Shown here piece by piece: positions 1 through 7,898 of a stretch of 64,000 bases of DNA (position 1 is the stretch's first letter; each line of letters opens with the position of its first letter). The DNA comes from JAFAHD01 sp963772515 (GTDB lineage: Bacteria; Vulcanimicrobiota; Vulcanimicrobiia; Eremiobacterales; Eremiobacteraceae). Both the position numbers and the translations under genes were made by a program. Under the pieces are notes generated by a model. That model saw only the letters and a program-made list of their open reading frames with translations, was not told the origin of the DNA and searched no databases. The stretch is taken from NCBI GenBank assembly GCA_963772515.1, contig CAVYXC010000005.1, positions 1 to 64,000 on the forward strand, given 5' to 3'.

Positions 1-1
1 C

Positions 2-17
2 GTGCTCGCGAGAGCAC
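2..17. repeat. Short perfect hairpin with GCGA loop
   Basis: GTGCTC and GAGCAC flank a GCGA tetraloop, giving a perfect 6-bp stem with a GNRA-type loop. It sits at the window edge, so its context to the left is not visible. No T-run follows, so I do not call it a terminator. Confidence 0.4.
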
Positions 18-42
18 AAATGTGAACACCTCCGCTAGCATA

Positions 43-72
43 AGCACCGACCGCTAGGTATTCCTCGGTGCT
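43..72. repeat. Inverted repeat, 8-bp arms
   Basis: AGCACCGA (43-50) and TCGGTGCT (65-72) are perfect reverse complements around a 14-nt spacer. It lies about 50 bp beyond the CCA end of the tRNA-Asn fragment. It could be a remnant of that tRNA gene's downstream region or a protein-binding site. No T-run follows on either strand. Confidence 0.4.
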
Positions 73-120
73 GAGTCGACCCAAGCTTCGCCGGGCCTCG
101 ACCTCACTGAGGGGCCGATA

Positions 121-169
121 TGGTTCCCGAGATGGACTCGAACCAGCGACTTTCTGATTAACAGTCAGA
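121..169 (-). pseudogene. tRNA-Asn(GTT) 3' fragment, probable attachment-site remnant
   Basis: Read on the minus strand, 169 to 121 gives a perfect 5-bp anticodon stem (TCTGA/TCAGA) around the loop CTGTTAA with anticodon GTT. A five-base variable region, a T-arm with the canonical TTCGAGT loop and a 3' end in CCA follow. The T-stem has one mismatch and the acceptor strand is one base short. No D-arm or matching 5' acceptor strand lies upstream, so this is a 3' half, not a working gene. Fragments that begin at the anticodon arm and keep the CCA end are what tyrosine recombinases leave behind at tRNA genes. Confidence 0.65.
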
Positions 170-319
170 CTAACAATGCCGATTTGATGAGGGTTTGCGC
201 TAGGTCGTGCACCCTGTCGCACCCCTTATCTGAACCGCTCGAGACGAGCCTGTCGACCTTCGGACTTGAAAAACGCACGGGTCCGAGCTGATCCGAAATC
301 GGGGTGACGCACTCTGGGT

Positions 320-341
320 AAATGCTGACCAAATGCTGACC
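320..341. repeat. Perfect 11-bp tandem repeat
   Basis: AAATGCTGACC occurs twice back to back (320-330 and 331-341) and is followed by AAC. It lies between the two tRNA fragments, about 86 bp from the start of the tRNA-Val fragment. Short direct repeats flanking attachment cores can be integrase arm sites. That role here is inference from position only. Confidence 0.6.
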
Positions 342-426
342 AACTACCTGATATGGGCACGAATTCATTGATACCAAATGCCACGAAAAGTACTGTACTT
401 AATCGGATTGGCACTCTTTTCTCTCA

Positions 427-471
427 TTGACACTGTAGGGGTCAGAGGTTCGAGACCTCTCGCGCCCACCA
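427..471 (+). pseudogene. tRNA-Val(GAC) 3' fragment, probable attachment site
   Basis: From 427 the plus strand reads like a tRNA from the anticodon loop onward: TTGACAC (anticodon GAC), a five-base stem strand, variable region GGGTC, a perfect T-arm (AGAGG, TTCGAGA, CCTCT), acceptor strand CGCGCCC, discriminator A and CCA ending at 471. The matching anticodon-stem strand, D-arm and 5' acceptor strand (GGGCGCG expected) are absent upstream. The terminator at 502-530 follows about 30 bp later, as expected downstream of a real tRNA gene. I read it as a chromosomal tRNA-Val 3' end cut off by an element that extended to the left. Confidence 0.7.
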
Positions 472-501
472 GGGGAATGGCTGTGGGGGTCGCAAACCAT
501 T

Positions 502-530
502 ACAGCGCAAGGAATTGCGCTGTTTTTGTT
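502..530 (+). terminator. Intrinsic terminator after tRNA-Val fragment
   Basis: ACAGCGCAA (502-510) and TTGCGCTGT (515-523) form a perfect 9-bp stem with a GGAA loop. It runs directly into TTTTT (523-527) and further T-rich sequence. It is probably the original terminator of the tRNA-Val gene. Confidence 0.85.
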
Positions 531-844
531 CTTTCGGGCGGCGTCTGCAAAAACGCCCAGGTCCCCACTAAGTACCTACTATGGATTCCCGAACTCGCCT
601 ATGTGGCGCGCTTTCCCTGTTCAAGTTCGACGGCGCCGTGCGGGTTTGACGATCTTCGGTCGAACTTTCCGGCGCTGATCTCTACAGTTGATTGTAGAGA
701 CCCGCCAAAGAACCCCGCGAGGAAATACGCGGCGACCCTCGCGACTATTACGAAACCCGAATCTCTCCACTTATGAGTGGGGACACCATGGGATACGGTC
801 ACAACTTCGACTTGCGAAACGTTTCGTTTCGAGTTCTGCCGGAA
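531..844. other. No gene seen
   Basis: Apart from the convergent ends of neighbouring features I see no supported gene, RNA or repeat here. Open frames across it overlap the tRNA fragment or have no ribosome site and no family resemblance. Confidence 0.5.
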
Positions 845-1360
845 TTACGACTTGGTGCAGACCTCTTTATAGGGAGTGGCTTTTGCTCCGTGAATGTATT
901 GCCCGACCAACGTGAACGTGTTGCCCGAAAACGTTTCCTTCTCCGGAGACGAATCATACCAACTACTGGGATAGTTAAAGGGGTTTGACCGTGTCCAGGT
1001 CGCGTTGAGCGGATCGCTATCGCTCGTTTCAGAAGTGGACGCCCCGCCTTCCTGGCCGATGTCGAAACGTATGTCGACCTGAATGTACTTTTGCAAGACA
1101 AGGTCAAATCGCTTGTAGTTCGTGCCCGGGTTGTTCCCGGTGATCGTCGAGACGACCCAACCGCCTTCTTGCGTGACCGTCCAAATTTCGGGGTTCTGCG
1201 GACCCGGAGGTGCACCGTTCTTGTAGGCGCACGTCCAAGTTCCAAGCAGGGGCAAGAGTTTCTTAGTTTGCGCTTCCCCAGCATAGTCCGCCCGAGCCGA
1301 AGCCGGCAAAACAAGTGCCGAGATTAGCATTAACCCGATCGCGAGTGAAGCCAAACGCAC
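845..1360 (-). CDS. Exported protein of unknown function
   Basis: This gene encodes 171 residues starting at GTG, with AAAGG about 10 bases upstream. The first 23 or so residues form a signal peptide (hydrophobic core then ASARA before DYAGE). The mature part starts with a motif KKLLPLLGTWTC, followed by alternating polar and aromatic stretches. This resembles the small lipocalin-like or DUF1579-like secreted proteins that begin with a LLGTW motif. That resemblance is from memory, not from a search. Two cysteines (in GTWTC and EVCTKS) could pair outside the cytoplasm. It is followed 21 bp upstream on the same strand by another exported protein gene, so the two may be co-transcribed. Function unknown. 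Confidence 0.75.
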   Translation of the reverse strand: MRLASLAIGLMLISALVLPASARADYAGEAQTKKLLPLLGTWTCAYKNGAPPGPQNPEIWTVTQEGGWVVSTITGNNPGTNYKRFDLVLQKYIQVDIRFDIGQEGGASTSETSDSDPLNATWTRSNPFNYPSSWYDSSPEKETFSGNTFTLVGQYIHGAKATPYKEVCTKS

Positions 1361-1381
1361 AACGGCCGCCTTTCACCTTTA

Positions 1382-1897
1382 CTATCTAGGTGTGCCAACA
1401 TTTATGAAGACGAAGTCGACGTTTGAAAACTTGCAGCTCGGCCTGCACAGCTTTCCGTTCACGAATTTTTCCGTGGGGTTGAAACCTCCTTGATAGGTGG
1501 CAGGCGCCTTGTATCCCATCGGCTTGCCCTGAGGCTTCACCGTCACTTCTCCCCTCGGCACTTGTTGCATTTCAACCGAGTAAGCGCACGCAACCGTGCC
1601 GCCCTTAAGACTTCCAGTAAAACTAGCGGACGTTGTCTTTCCCAGTACCTGCATGACCGGGTTGAGGTTTGGCACGCCAGGGGGGAGGCTCGGCTGAATC
1701 GCCGCCTGCTGCTCCAAGACGACCTGTAGACCTTGGCAGGTCTTTGAAGTGAAGCCGTGGGGAAGAGACGATTCCGCAAAGCTGATCGTGCCGCTCACGC
1801 CTTGGGCCGACGCCTGGGCAGGTATCAATGCAAGGGGCGCACCCAACGTCACGAACGCGGCGACTGCGATGGCAACTTTCTGACGGACAGCAATCAT
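1382..1897 (-). CDS. Exported protein of unknown function
   Basis: The 171-residue product starts at ATG 1897, chosen because AAGGAGG lies at a good distance just upstream; an in-frame extension to 1954 has no such site. Residues 1-31 are a signal peptide ending around PAQASAQG. The mature protein carries paired cysteines (KTCQGL, VACAYS, KLCRPSC), suggesting a disulphide-stabilised periplasmic or secreted domain. I do not recognise the family. It is transcribed toward the exported protein at 845-1360. Both lie in the segment bounded by the tRNA-Val fragment and its degenerate copy at 2033, so they may be cargo of an old integration. Confidence 0.75.
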   Translation of the reverse strand: MIAVRQKVAIAVAAFVTLGAPLALIPAQASAQGVSGTISFAESSLPHGFTSKTCQGLQVVLEQQAAIQPSLPPGVPNLNPVMQVLGKTTSASFTGSLKGGTVACAYSVEMQQVPRGEVTVKPQGKPMGYKAPATYQGGFNPTEKFVNGKLCRPSCKFSNVDFVFINVGTPR

Positions 1898-2032
1898 GAG
1901 GCTATCCTCCTTGTGCAAAGCGAGCAAACACCGAATCCAAAGTATGGCAGCCATGTTCGAATCGAAATAGAAAGGTCCCCCGTCCGGGAGCCTTGAGCGT
2001 CAGGTCTCGAGACAGCTTCCTCCTGCCGGAAA

Positions 2033-2060
2033 AGTGGTTCGAGACCCCTCGCGCCAACAT
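2033..2060 (+). repeat. Degenerate copy of the tRNA-Val 3' end
   Basis: Aligned without gaps to 444-471, this stretch matches 23 of 28 positions, including GGTTCGAGACC and CTCGCGCC. The T-stem is no longer fully paired and the CCA end is changed. It runs into the ATG of the exonuclease gene. A direct repeat of a tRNA 3' end is a typical sign of an integration boundary; decay or chance remains possible. Confidence 0.5.
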
Positions 2061-2955
2061 GAGCCGCGTGCAAGTGTATTTGATCGACGGGACCTATGAA
2101 TTGTTCCGGCATTTTTTCGCCCTACCACCTTCGGCAGACGTGAAAGGACGAGAGGTCGGCGCCGTACGGGGTGTCCTGGCCTCGGTTCTGTCCATGCTCG
2201 AGCGCGGCGCCACGCATGTCGGTGTCGCAACCGATCACGTAGTAGAGTCGTTTCGGAACGACTTGTACCCCGGGTACAAGACCAGCGAAGGTGTGCCTCC
2301 GAAACTTCTCTCGCAATTCCCCATTTTGGAAGTGGCCCTTGAGGCAATGGGCGTCGTCGTCTGGCCGATGGTTGACTACGAGGCCGATGACGCTTTGGCG
2401 TCCGCGGCCGCTAAGGCTTCGCGAGATGACCATGTAAGTCGCGTTATTATTTGTACGCCTGATAAGGATCTGAGTCAGTGCGTTGAGGGCACGCGAGTCG
2501 TTCAGCTGGACCGTCGGCAGGATGTGGCGCGCGACGAGGCCGGCGTGGTGGCCAAGTTCGGGGTGACACCGAAGTCGATTCCGGACTACCTAGCGGTGGT
2601 CGGGGATAGCGCGGATGGGTTCCCAGGTGTGGCGGGATGGGGTCCCAAAGCCGCGGCCGCGACCTTGTCGAGGTACCGCCACCTCGAAGGGATCCCGAAG
2701 GACTGGCGCGAGTGGCATCCTTCAATCGCGCGGGCTCGTACGCTGTCCGGGGCGCTCTTCAACGCATGGAGCGCTGCCTTGCTGTTTCGCACGCTTGCGA
2801 CTTTGCGGCTGGATGCGCCGGTCTTTGATAAGGTCGACGATCTTCAGTGGAAAGGACCGCGGTCGACCTTTGATCGGCTCTCCGATCGAATGAAGGCACC
2901 AGATTTGCTACGCCGCGCCACGTTGCTGGCGTCGAGCAGATCCGAAGAGGTTTGA
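2059..2955 (+). CDS. 5'-3' exonuclease, PolA N-terminal type
   Basis: This stand-alone 5' nuclease has 298 residues, the size of the N-terminal nuclease domain of DNA polymerase I without the polymerase. Family motifs are in order: a metal-binding Asp in LIDGTYELFR near the N-terminus, YEADDALAS around residue 110, TPDKDLSQ around 135, and GDSADGFPGVAGWGPKAA around 183, the helix-hairpin-helix equivalent of the usual GDSSDNIPGVPGIGPKTA. Enzymes of this type cut flaps and RNA primers in replication and repair. The start is ATG 2059, where the family match begins; the frame stays open to 1993 but that part looks like tRNA-derived junk. No clear Shine-Dalgarno precedes it. It converges on the CHAT gene with 1 bp between the stops. 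Confidence 0.88.
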   Translation: MSRVQVYLIDGTYELFRHFFALPPSADVKGREVGAVRGVLASVLSMLERGATHVGVATDHVVESFRNDLYPGYKTSEGVPPKLLSQFPILEVALEAMGVVVWPMVDYEADDALASAAAKASRDDHVSRVIICTPDKDLSQCVEGTRVVQLDRRQDVARDEAGVVAKFGVTPKSIPDYLAVVGDSADGFPGVAGWGPKAAAATLSRYRHLEGIPKDWREWHPSIARARTLSGALFNAWSAALLFRTLATLRLDAPVFDKVDDLQWKGPRSTFDRLSDRMKAPDLLRRATLLASSRSEEV

Positions 2956-2956
2956 G

Positions 2957-5900
2957 TCATTGGCCTGGGGCAAAGGCTCCATCGCCGAAGAGCACAGTGG
3001 GCGCCCAAAAGAACGGATGTTGAAGCATGGCGTCAGAGCCGCGGATCATGGCGAGTTTCGCCGCGCGCAAGGCTTGTGCGGGCGTCGCATTGTTATGCAT
3101 GCGAAAGAAGAAATCGGGCGTGAAACGCTCGGCGACGTCGTCGACGACTTCCCATTGCGTCACCGACACGACCGGCGTTCCCGCGTACATGAACGCCTGG
3201 GTGAGACCTTGCACGCCCTCACCCTTGGTCGCTACGCCACCGCCGCTTTCGCACGCCGAAAGCATCACGAGTTGGGCGTCGAGCGACAAACCATAGACAT
3301 CGCCCATCGTGAGAAAGCCGCCGGCAGACGGATGCGCCAGCACGAGCGATGGCTGCGCGACACCGCTCACCGTATCGGGCAGAGCGGCGTGCGTGGCGAA
3401 CAGCACGTAGCGAAAATGCTTGAGATCACCGTTTGCGTTCAGTCGGTTCACCGTCGCGACCGAAGCATCATCGTGAAGATAAATATCTGCAATCGAGCCC
3501 TTGATCGTTGCCGCCACAGCCTTGGCTTCGATTTCGCTTCCCGGGAGCGCGGGGAAGTCCGACGTCTGGCTTCCAGCTGAGACGATGTTCGCAAGCGCCG
3601 CGGTCTGCGAAGCGCCAAGCGTTGGCGCGGTGCTCGAGTCGGCGCCGGTCGTCCTCGCGAACGTGGGGTTCGCGAACGCCACGAGCGGCTGCTGATCGGT
3701 CTGGCGCTGCTTTTCCGCCCCTTCGCGCAGCACGCCCAGCAGCGACGCTGACGGCAAATACGAAATCGCAACATCCTCGACAAGATATCTGACGTGGCCG
3801 CTGCTACCCGTTTGCGTTACGAGCGCCTCGAAGGGGGCGCCATACAGCGCGCCTGTCGGCACTACATACAACACCTTCGATGCGCTGATCGTCGAGCGAG
3901 CCGCAGCTGGGAACAACCACTGGTACAATGCTGAGCTCGCATCCACAAACGGCGGAAGCGTCTGCGCGGCGAGCCGGCGCACAGCCGACCTGCTAAGGCC
4001 GCTGTCGATAGCCGACTGCACGGACCGCGGGGCGCTCAAGTACTGATCGACCTTGTGCTGGACGTCCGCCGCTCCGCCCTCAAGCTCGAAGAGCTGGAAC
4101 GCAGTCGGTGTGATGATCCAAAGCGCGGTACGGTTGCCAAGCACGTCGTACACGAGCATCGCCTCGCCCGGCCGTAACACGCGCTGTTGCAACGTCGAAA
4201 CGGCAATGGGCTGGGGATGCTGCAGCGCGTAATATGCGGGGTAGCGCGACTTGATGCTCGCTTCAAGCGCATCGCGTCGTTGTTCGACGGCGCTGAGTTC
4301 GGTTTCAAGCGCCGCGATCGCCTTCGCGTCGGCTTGGCTGGTGGAGCGTGCCTGCGCGAGACTGCTCTTGAGCTGCGCGATTTCCACCGTGATAGTGTTC
4401 TCTTGCTGGCTCACCGCGAGCGGGACTCCGGAAAAACCGTGCGCGGCGCTCTGCGAGATCTGTTCGAGCAGCGTGCGCCCCTGGCGTCGTTCGAATATCT
4501 CGAACGCCTTGCGGTCGTAGCCTTTACCTGGAAAACGCCGGTCTAAATCGAGCAAGTACGCGATGTAATTATCGTACACCGGCAAGGCCTGCACGAAAAA
4601 CGACGTACGGCTGCCGGCCTCCGGCAGCGCGCCGCGGAGCTGCTCGATCTCGTCGATCGCGGCCTCGTAGTTCGCAAGCGCATCCTGGGGATCATCGAGC
4701 GAGGCTTGCGCTTGCGCCGCGGCGTACAGCGCATGCCATACCGGCGAGCCCGTAGCGCGAAGCAAGACACTGGAGCGCTGCGCGCTCACCAGCGCATCGC
4801 TGAAGAGGTGCAGCCGCTGCTGTACGGTAGCCGACGACCATAAGATGTCGGCCTGGTCTTGCTGATCGCCGAGTTTGACGAACACGGCAAGCGCGCGCTG
4901 ATAGGACGCGAGGGCCTCCGCGTAGCGCCCCTGGGAGGCCTGGACCGACCCCAGTCCGATAAGGTCGTATCCAGGCTCAGCCTGATCGGCGATCTGCGTG
5001 GAGAGGTCGAGCGCTTGGCGAAAATAGGATTCCGCGTCAGCGTACGCGGCAAGATCCTTTTCGATAAACCCGCGCGTGGTGAGAGTGTTGGCGATTCGGG
5101 TCGGGTCCCCGATCTTGCGTTGGATCTCCAACGCGTCGCCGTTGGATCGCAAAGCCGCCTGATACAGTCCGAGCTCCGCCTGTACGTTCGCAATGTCGTT
5201 CAGCGCCTTGGCTTCAGTCGGTGGATCACCCGCTTGCCGGGCGAGTGCGATGGTCTCCTCATGCGATTCAAGCGCGTCAGCATATTGTCCGACTTCGGTC
5301 TGGATGAGCCCGATGTTGCCAAGCACATGCGCCTCGCCCTGTGGATTCTTCAACGCACGATACGCATCAAGCGCCAAGCGATAGAATCCGAGGGCTTCCG
5401 GGAAGCGGCTCAACGCCGTCATGACATTGCCCATGGCAAGGTGGGCACCAGCCTGCCCGTCCAGATCTTGCCGCTGTACCGCGATCGCCAACTCTTCATT
5501 GGCGGCCTCCAAAGAGTCGTCGTACCGGCTCATGCGCTGTTCGATGTCGGCGATGGTGCCGAGAGCTCGTTGTTCATTGTCCGATCTGCCGAGTTGCCTG
5601 TCTATCGTGAGCGCTTGCTGCACGTCGCTAAGCGCGTCCTCGTAGTGCCCGGTATCTTTGAGAACGATGCCCATGTCGCCCAAGACACCGGCCTCGGCGT
5701 CGCGCATGCCGAGTTGCCGCGCGATCGCCAGCGCTGCCTGGAGGTTGCTCAACGCGTCTGCGTACCGTCCGACGACGAGTTCCGCCCCGCCAATGCTGCC
5801 GAGAGATCGTGCTTCATATCCGCGATTCCCCGTCTGACGCGCCAAAGCGAGCGCTTCTTGGTATTTCAAAAGCGCGGTCGTCGCATCTCCGTGCCGGTTC

Positions 5901-6886
5901 GCATCGTCCCCAGCGAGAAGGAGCGCCTCCATTTGCGCGACGACCGGATCGATGCTCGGTCCCGGCGAAGGCGTGGGAGCGGGTGAAGTTGACACTGCCA
6001 CTGCAGTCGTGGGGTGCGCCAGGTACCATTGCAGGTCTTGCGCCTCAAAGCGCACGGTTGTTTTAGAGCCCTCCGCCGCCTGCACGTCCAACGCGTAGTT
6101 ATTCGGGGGCGACATCAGCCCCAGCAGCGTGCTATTCAGCCGATCTTGCGAAAGCCCGATTGTCGGCTGACCGTTGATGGCGGTGACGAGATCCCCCGGT
6201 TTCAGCCCTGCTCGCGCGGCGCTGCCGAAGACAAAGGCGTACGTAACTCGAGCCCCCGCAGGGTCGGGCTGTAAGCCGAAGTAGGGACGACGCTCCCCGG
6301 TGCCGACCGCGTAGCCGTACTTGAGAAAGTTCTCAAGCCGCGTAGGGTTTGGCTTTGCCGTGATGTCGTGGATATCGGCGATGACTTGATCGCTAAGGTC
6401 GTCCAGCATGCCCGCGATCTGCGCAGCGCCGACGCTGTGGTCGATTGTTGAAGGCGTCGAGCTTTTCGACTCCTTCGCCCCCCATTCGGCTTCGCCGTGG
6501 CAATCGTAGATGCCGACCGCTACAGTTGTAGAAATCGTTTTGACCGCTCCCGGTGCCGGAATCGGCCAGTCCGAGCCGGTCAAGACGACGCCGATGGCCT
6601 GATCGTCGACGCACGCTCGGGCCATGGTCGCTGGGTCGGTATTAGCGAGCGGGACCTGGGTGATCTTCACCCCTGGGAGAACCGTCGAGAGCTTTTTGAG
6701 CAGTTGGGCGTCGTAGGGGTCCAGGATCGATGCCGCCCCTGGCGCCATTTGCAATCGATCGGCATCGAAGAACACCAGATGGAAAGCGGCAGGCACATTT
6801 GGAAGCGTCACGCTCGCGCCATCGTCGGCGCTCGCCGAAACGCCGAACAGCAAGATAACCGACGCGATGACGATGCCGCGGAACAT
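2957..6886 (-). CDS. Secreted TPR-PDZ-CHAT caspase-like protein
   Basis: The product has 1309 residues. ATG 6886 is preceded by AGGAG and followed by a signal peptide (residues 1-20). Order of domains: unknown N-terminal region to about 195, PDZ-like domain about 200-282 (AARAGLKPGDLVTAINGQ), Pro/Ser/Thr linker about 297-313, TPR repeats about 315-800, a helical stretch, then a CHAT domain to the end. The CHAT catalytic pair is intact: His1166 in LFATHAA and Cys1212 in MLSACESGG. CHAT proteins are cysteine proteases of the caspase/separase clan. Export to the periplasm would be unusual, since most known ones act in the cytoplasm. An exported protein is divergent 54 bp away and a CHASE2 protein lies nearby. 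The target is unknown. Confidence 0.9.
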   Translation of the reverse strand: MFRGIVIASVILLFGVSASADDGASVTLPNVPAAFHLVFFDADRLQMAPGAASILDPYDAQLLKKLSTVLPGVKITQVPLANTDPATMARACVDDQAIGVVLTGSDWPIPAPGAVKTISTTVAVGIYDCHGEAEWGAKESKSSTPSTIDHSVGAAQIAGMLDDLSDQVIADIHDITAKPNPTRLENFLKYGYAVGTGERRPYFGLQPDPAGARVTYAFVFGSAARAGLKPGDLVTAINGQPTIGLSQDRLNSTLLGLMSPPNNYALDVQAAEGSKTTVRFEAQDLQWYLAHPTTAVAVSTSPAPTPSPGPSIDPVVAQMEALLLAGDDANRHGDATTALLKYQEALALARQTGNRGYEARSLGSIGGAELVVGRYADALSNLQAALAIARQLGMRDAEAGVLGDMGIVLKDTGHYEDALSDVQQALTIDRQLGRSDNEQRALGTIADIEQRMSRYDDSLEAANEELAIAVQRQDLDGQAGAHLAMGNVMTALSRFPEALGFYRLALDAYRALKNPQGEAHVLGNIGLIQTEVGQYADALESHEETIALARQAGDPPTEAKALNDIANVQAELGLYQAALRSNGDALEIQRKIGDPTRIANTLTTRGFIEKDLAAYADAESYFRQALDLSTQIADQAEPGYDLIGLGSVQASQGRYAEALASYQRALAVFVKLGDQQDQADILWSSATVQQRLHLFSDALVSAQRSSVLLRATGSPVWHALYAAAQAQASLDDPQDALANYEAAIDEIEQLRGALPEAGSRTSFFVQALPVYDNYIAYLLDLDRRFPGKGYDRKAFEIFERRQGRTLLEQISQSAAHGFSGVPLAVSQQENTITVEIAQLKSSLAQARSTSQADAKAIAALETELSAVEQRRDALEASIKSRYPAYYALQHPQPIAVSTLQQRVLRPGEAMLVYDVLGNRTALWIITPTAFQLFELEGGAADVQHKVDQYLSAPRSVQSAIDSGLSRSAVRRLAAQTLPPFVDASSALYQWLFPAAARSTISASKVLYVVPTGALYGAPFEALVTQTGSSGHVRYLVEDVAISYLPSASLLGVLREGAEKQRQTDQQPLVAFANPTFARTTGADSSTAPTLGASQTAALANIVSAGSQTSDFPALPGSEIEAKAVAATIKGSIADIYLHDDASVATVNRLNANGDLKHFRYVLFATHAALPDTVSGVAQPSLVLAHPSAGGFLTMGDVYGLSLDAQLVMLSACESGGGVATKGEGVQGLTQAFMYAGTPVVSVTQWEVVDDVAERFTPDFFFRMHNNATPAQALRAAKLAMIRGSDAMLQHPFFWAPTVLFGDGAFAPGQ

Positions 6887-6940
6887 GCAGACAGGCTCCT
6901 GGAACCAACGCATTGAACGCCAGCATTGGAGGACTAGCGT

Positions 6941-7897
6941 ATGCTTGTTCGGTCTCTGGTTCGCCTGCTTGCGCCGCTCGCGCTTGTCGCCGGTGTTCCG
7001 CTCGCGGTGGTCGCGGACGCGGCGCAACCAGCCGGCTCGTATGTGTCCTCGTATAATGGCCCAGCATCTGCTTATCAGATCAGTCGAGCCGGCAAACAAC
7101 TCGACGTGGCGCCGCTCCTTCTGCTTCAGCCTGGCGATCGGGTCAGCGTCGCCGATCCGTCCGACAAGCTCGGGACGAAGCTGACGATAACGCTCTCGAT
7201 CAACGGCAAGCAAGCGATCGTCGATGGCAGCCGCCCGTACTGCGTCGGGGCAAGCGATGGCATATGCGGGTCGTACACCGCCCAAGGTGCAGGACCAGCC
7301 GACACGGTTGCGACTGTCTTGCAGAACATGTTCGCGTCGGTCGCACCGCTCTTCGCAGCCGCGCAGGAAGATTACTACAGCAGCAAAGTCGATCAGATGA
7401 CGTCGCGCGGGGCACCCGCAGCACCGGCGGCGCCCTTGCTGCACACGACTCCGCGCGCGGGCGCTTCCTTGAACAACGGCGCGCTGACGATCCCTTGGTT
7501 AAATGGTAAAGCCCCCTTCCACGTTCGCCTTTTCACGGGCGCGGGGGACCAGCCCATCGCTGACCAGCAAAACGTCATGGCCAATGAAGCGCGTTTCAAT
7601 TCAGGATTGAGCCCGGGAACGTATAGAGTCGAGATCGCGGACAGCTCGGGCGCAAAGACGACAGGAACGTTCGATATCGTCGCTGACAGCGCGATACCGC
7701 AACTCTCAGACGACGAACAAGAGGAGCTCAAGCACCTCCCCGCGAGCCTTTCCGTTCCGCTGTCCGCGGGAATGCTGGCGAAGAAGGGGCCGCACCACGA
7801 GTGGAATCTCGCTGCATACCAGCAGCTCGCAACGGCCCCCGACACGTATCCCAACGTGCAGCCGCTGCGCTTCCTGCTGGTCGAAGCGACGGACTAG
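6941..7897 (+). CDS. Exported protein, possibly FecR-like N-terminus
   Basis: This gene encodes 318 residues and has GGAGG nine bases before ATG. A signal peptide of about 27 residues ends near ADAAQ. Residues 50-95 (LLLLQPGDRVSVADP then two beta strands) recall the FecR-type fold seen next to CHAT and CHASE2 genes elsewhere; this is weak. A proline/alanine linker near 155-165 leads to a second beta-rich domain (residues 170-250) that looks immunoglobulin-like (SPGTYRVEIADSSG). The C-terminal part is helical and acidic then basic. It is divergent from the CHAT gene with only 54 bp between the starts, so both may share a control region. Function unknown; a partner or regulator of the CHAT protein is inference. 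Confidence 0.8.
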   Translation: MLVRSLVRLLAPLALVAGVPLAVVADAAQPAGSYVSSYNGPASAYQISRAGKQLDVAPLLLLQPGDRVSVADPSDKLGTKLTITLSINGKQAIVDGSRPYCVGASDGICGSYTAQGAGPADTVATVLQNMFASVAPLFAAAQEDYYSSKVDQMTSRGAPAAPAAPLLHTTPRAGASLNNGALTIPWLNGKAPFHVRLFTGAGDQPIADQQNVMANEARFNSGLSPGTYRVEIADSSGAKTTGTFDIVADSAIPQLSDDEQEELKHLPASLSVPLSAGMLAKKGPHHEWNLAAYQQLATAPDTYPNVQPLRFLLVEATD

Positions 7898-7898
7898 G

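Noticed and set aside
354..471. A complete tRNA-Val with an intron, using GGGCACG at 354 as the 5' acceptor strand
   Set aside because: No D-arm or 5' anticodon stem fits, and the 117-nt span would need an intron not expected in a bacterial tRNA-Val.
378..776. A 132-codon open frame over the tRNA-Val fragment and terminator
   Set aside because: It overlaps clear tRNA and terminator sequence, lacks a ribosome site and resembles no protein family.
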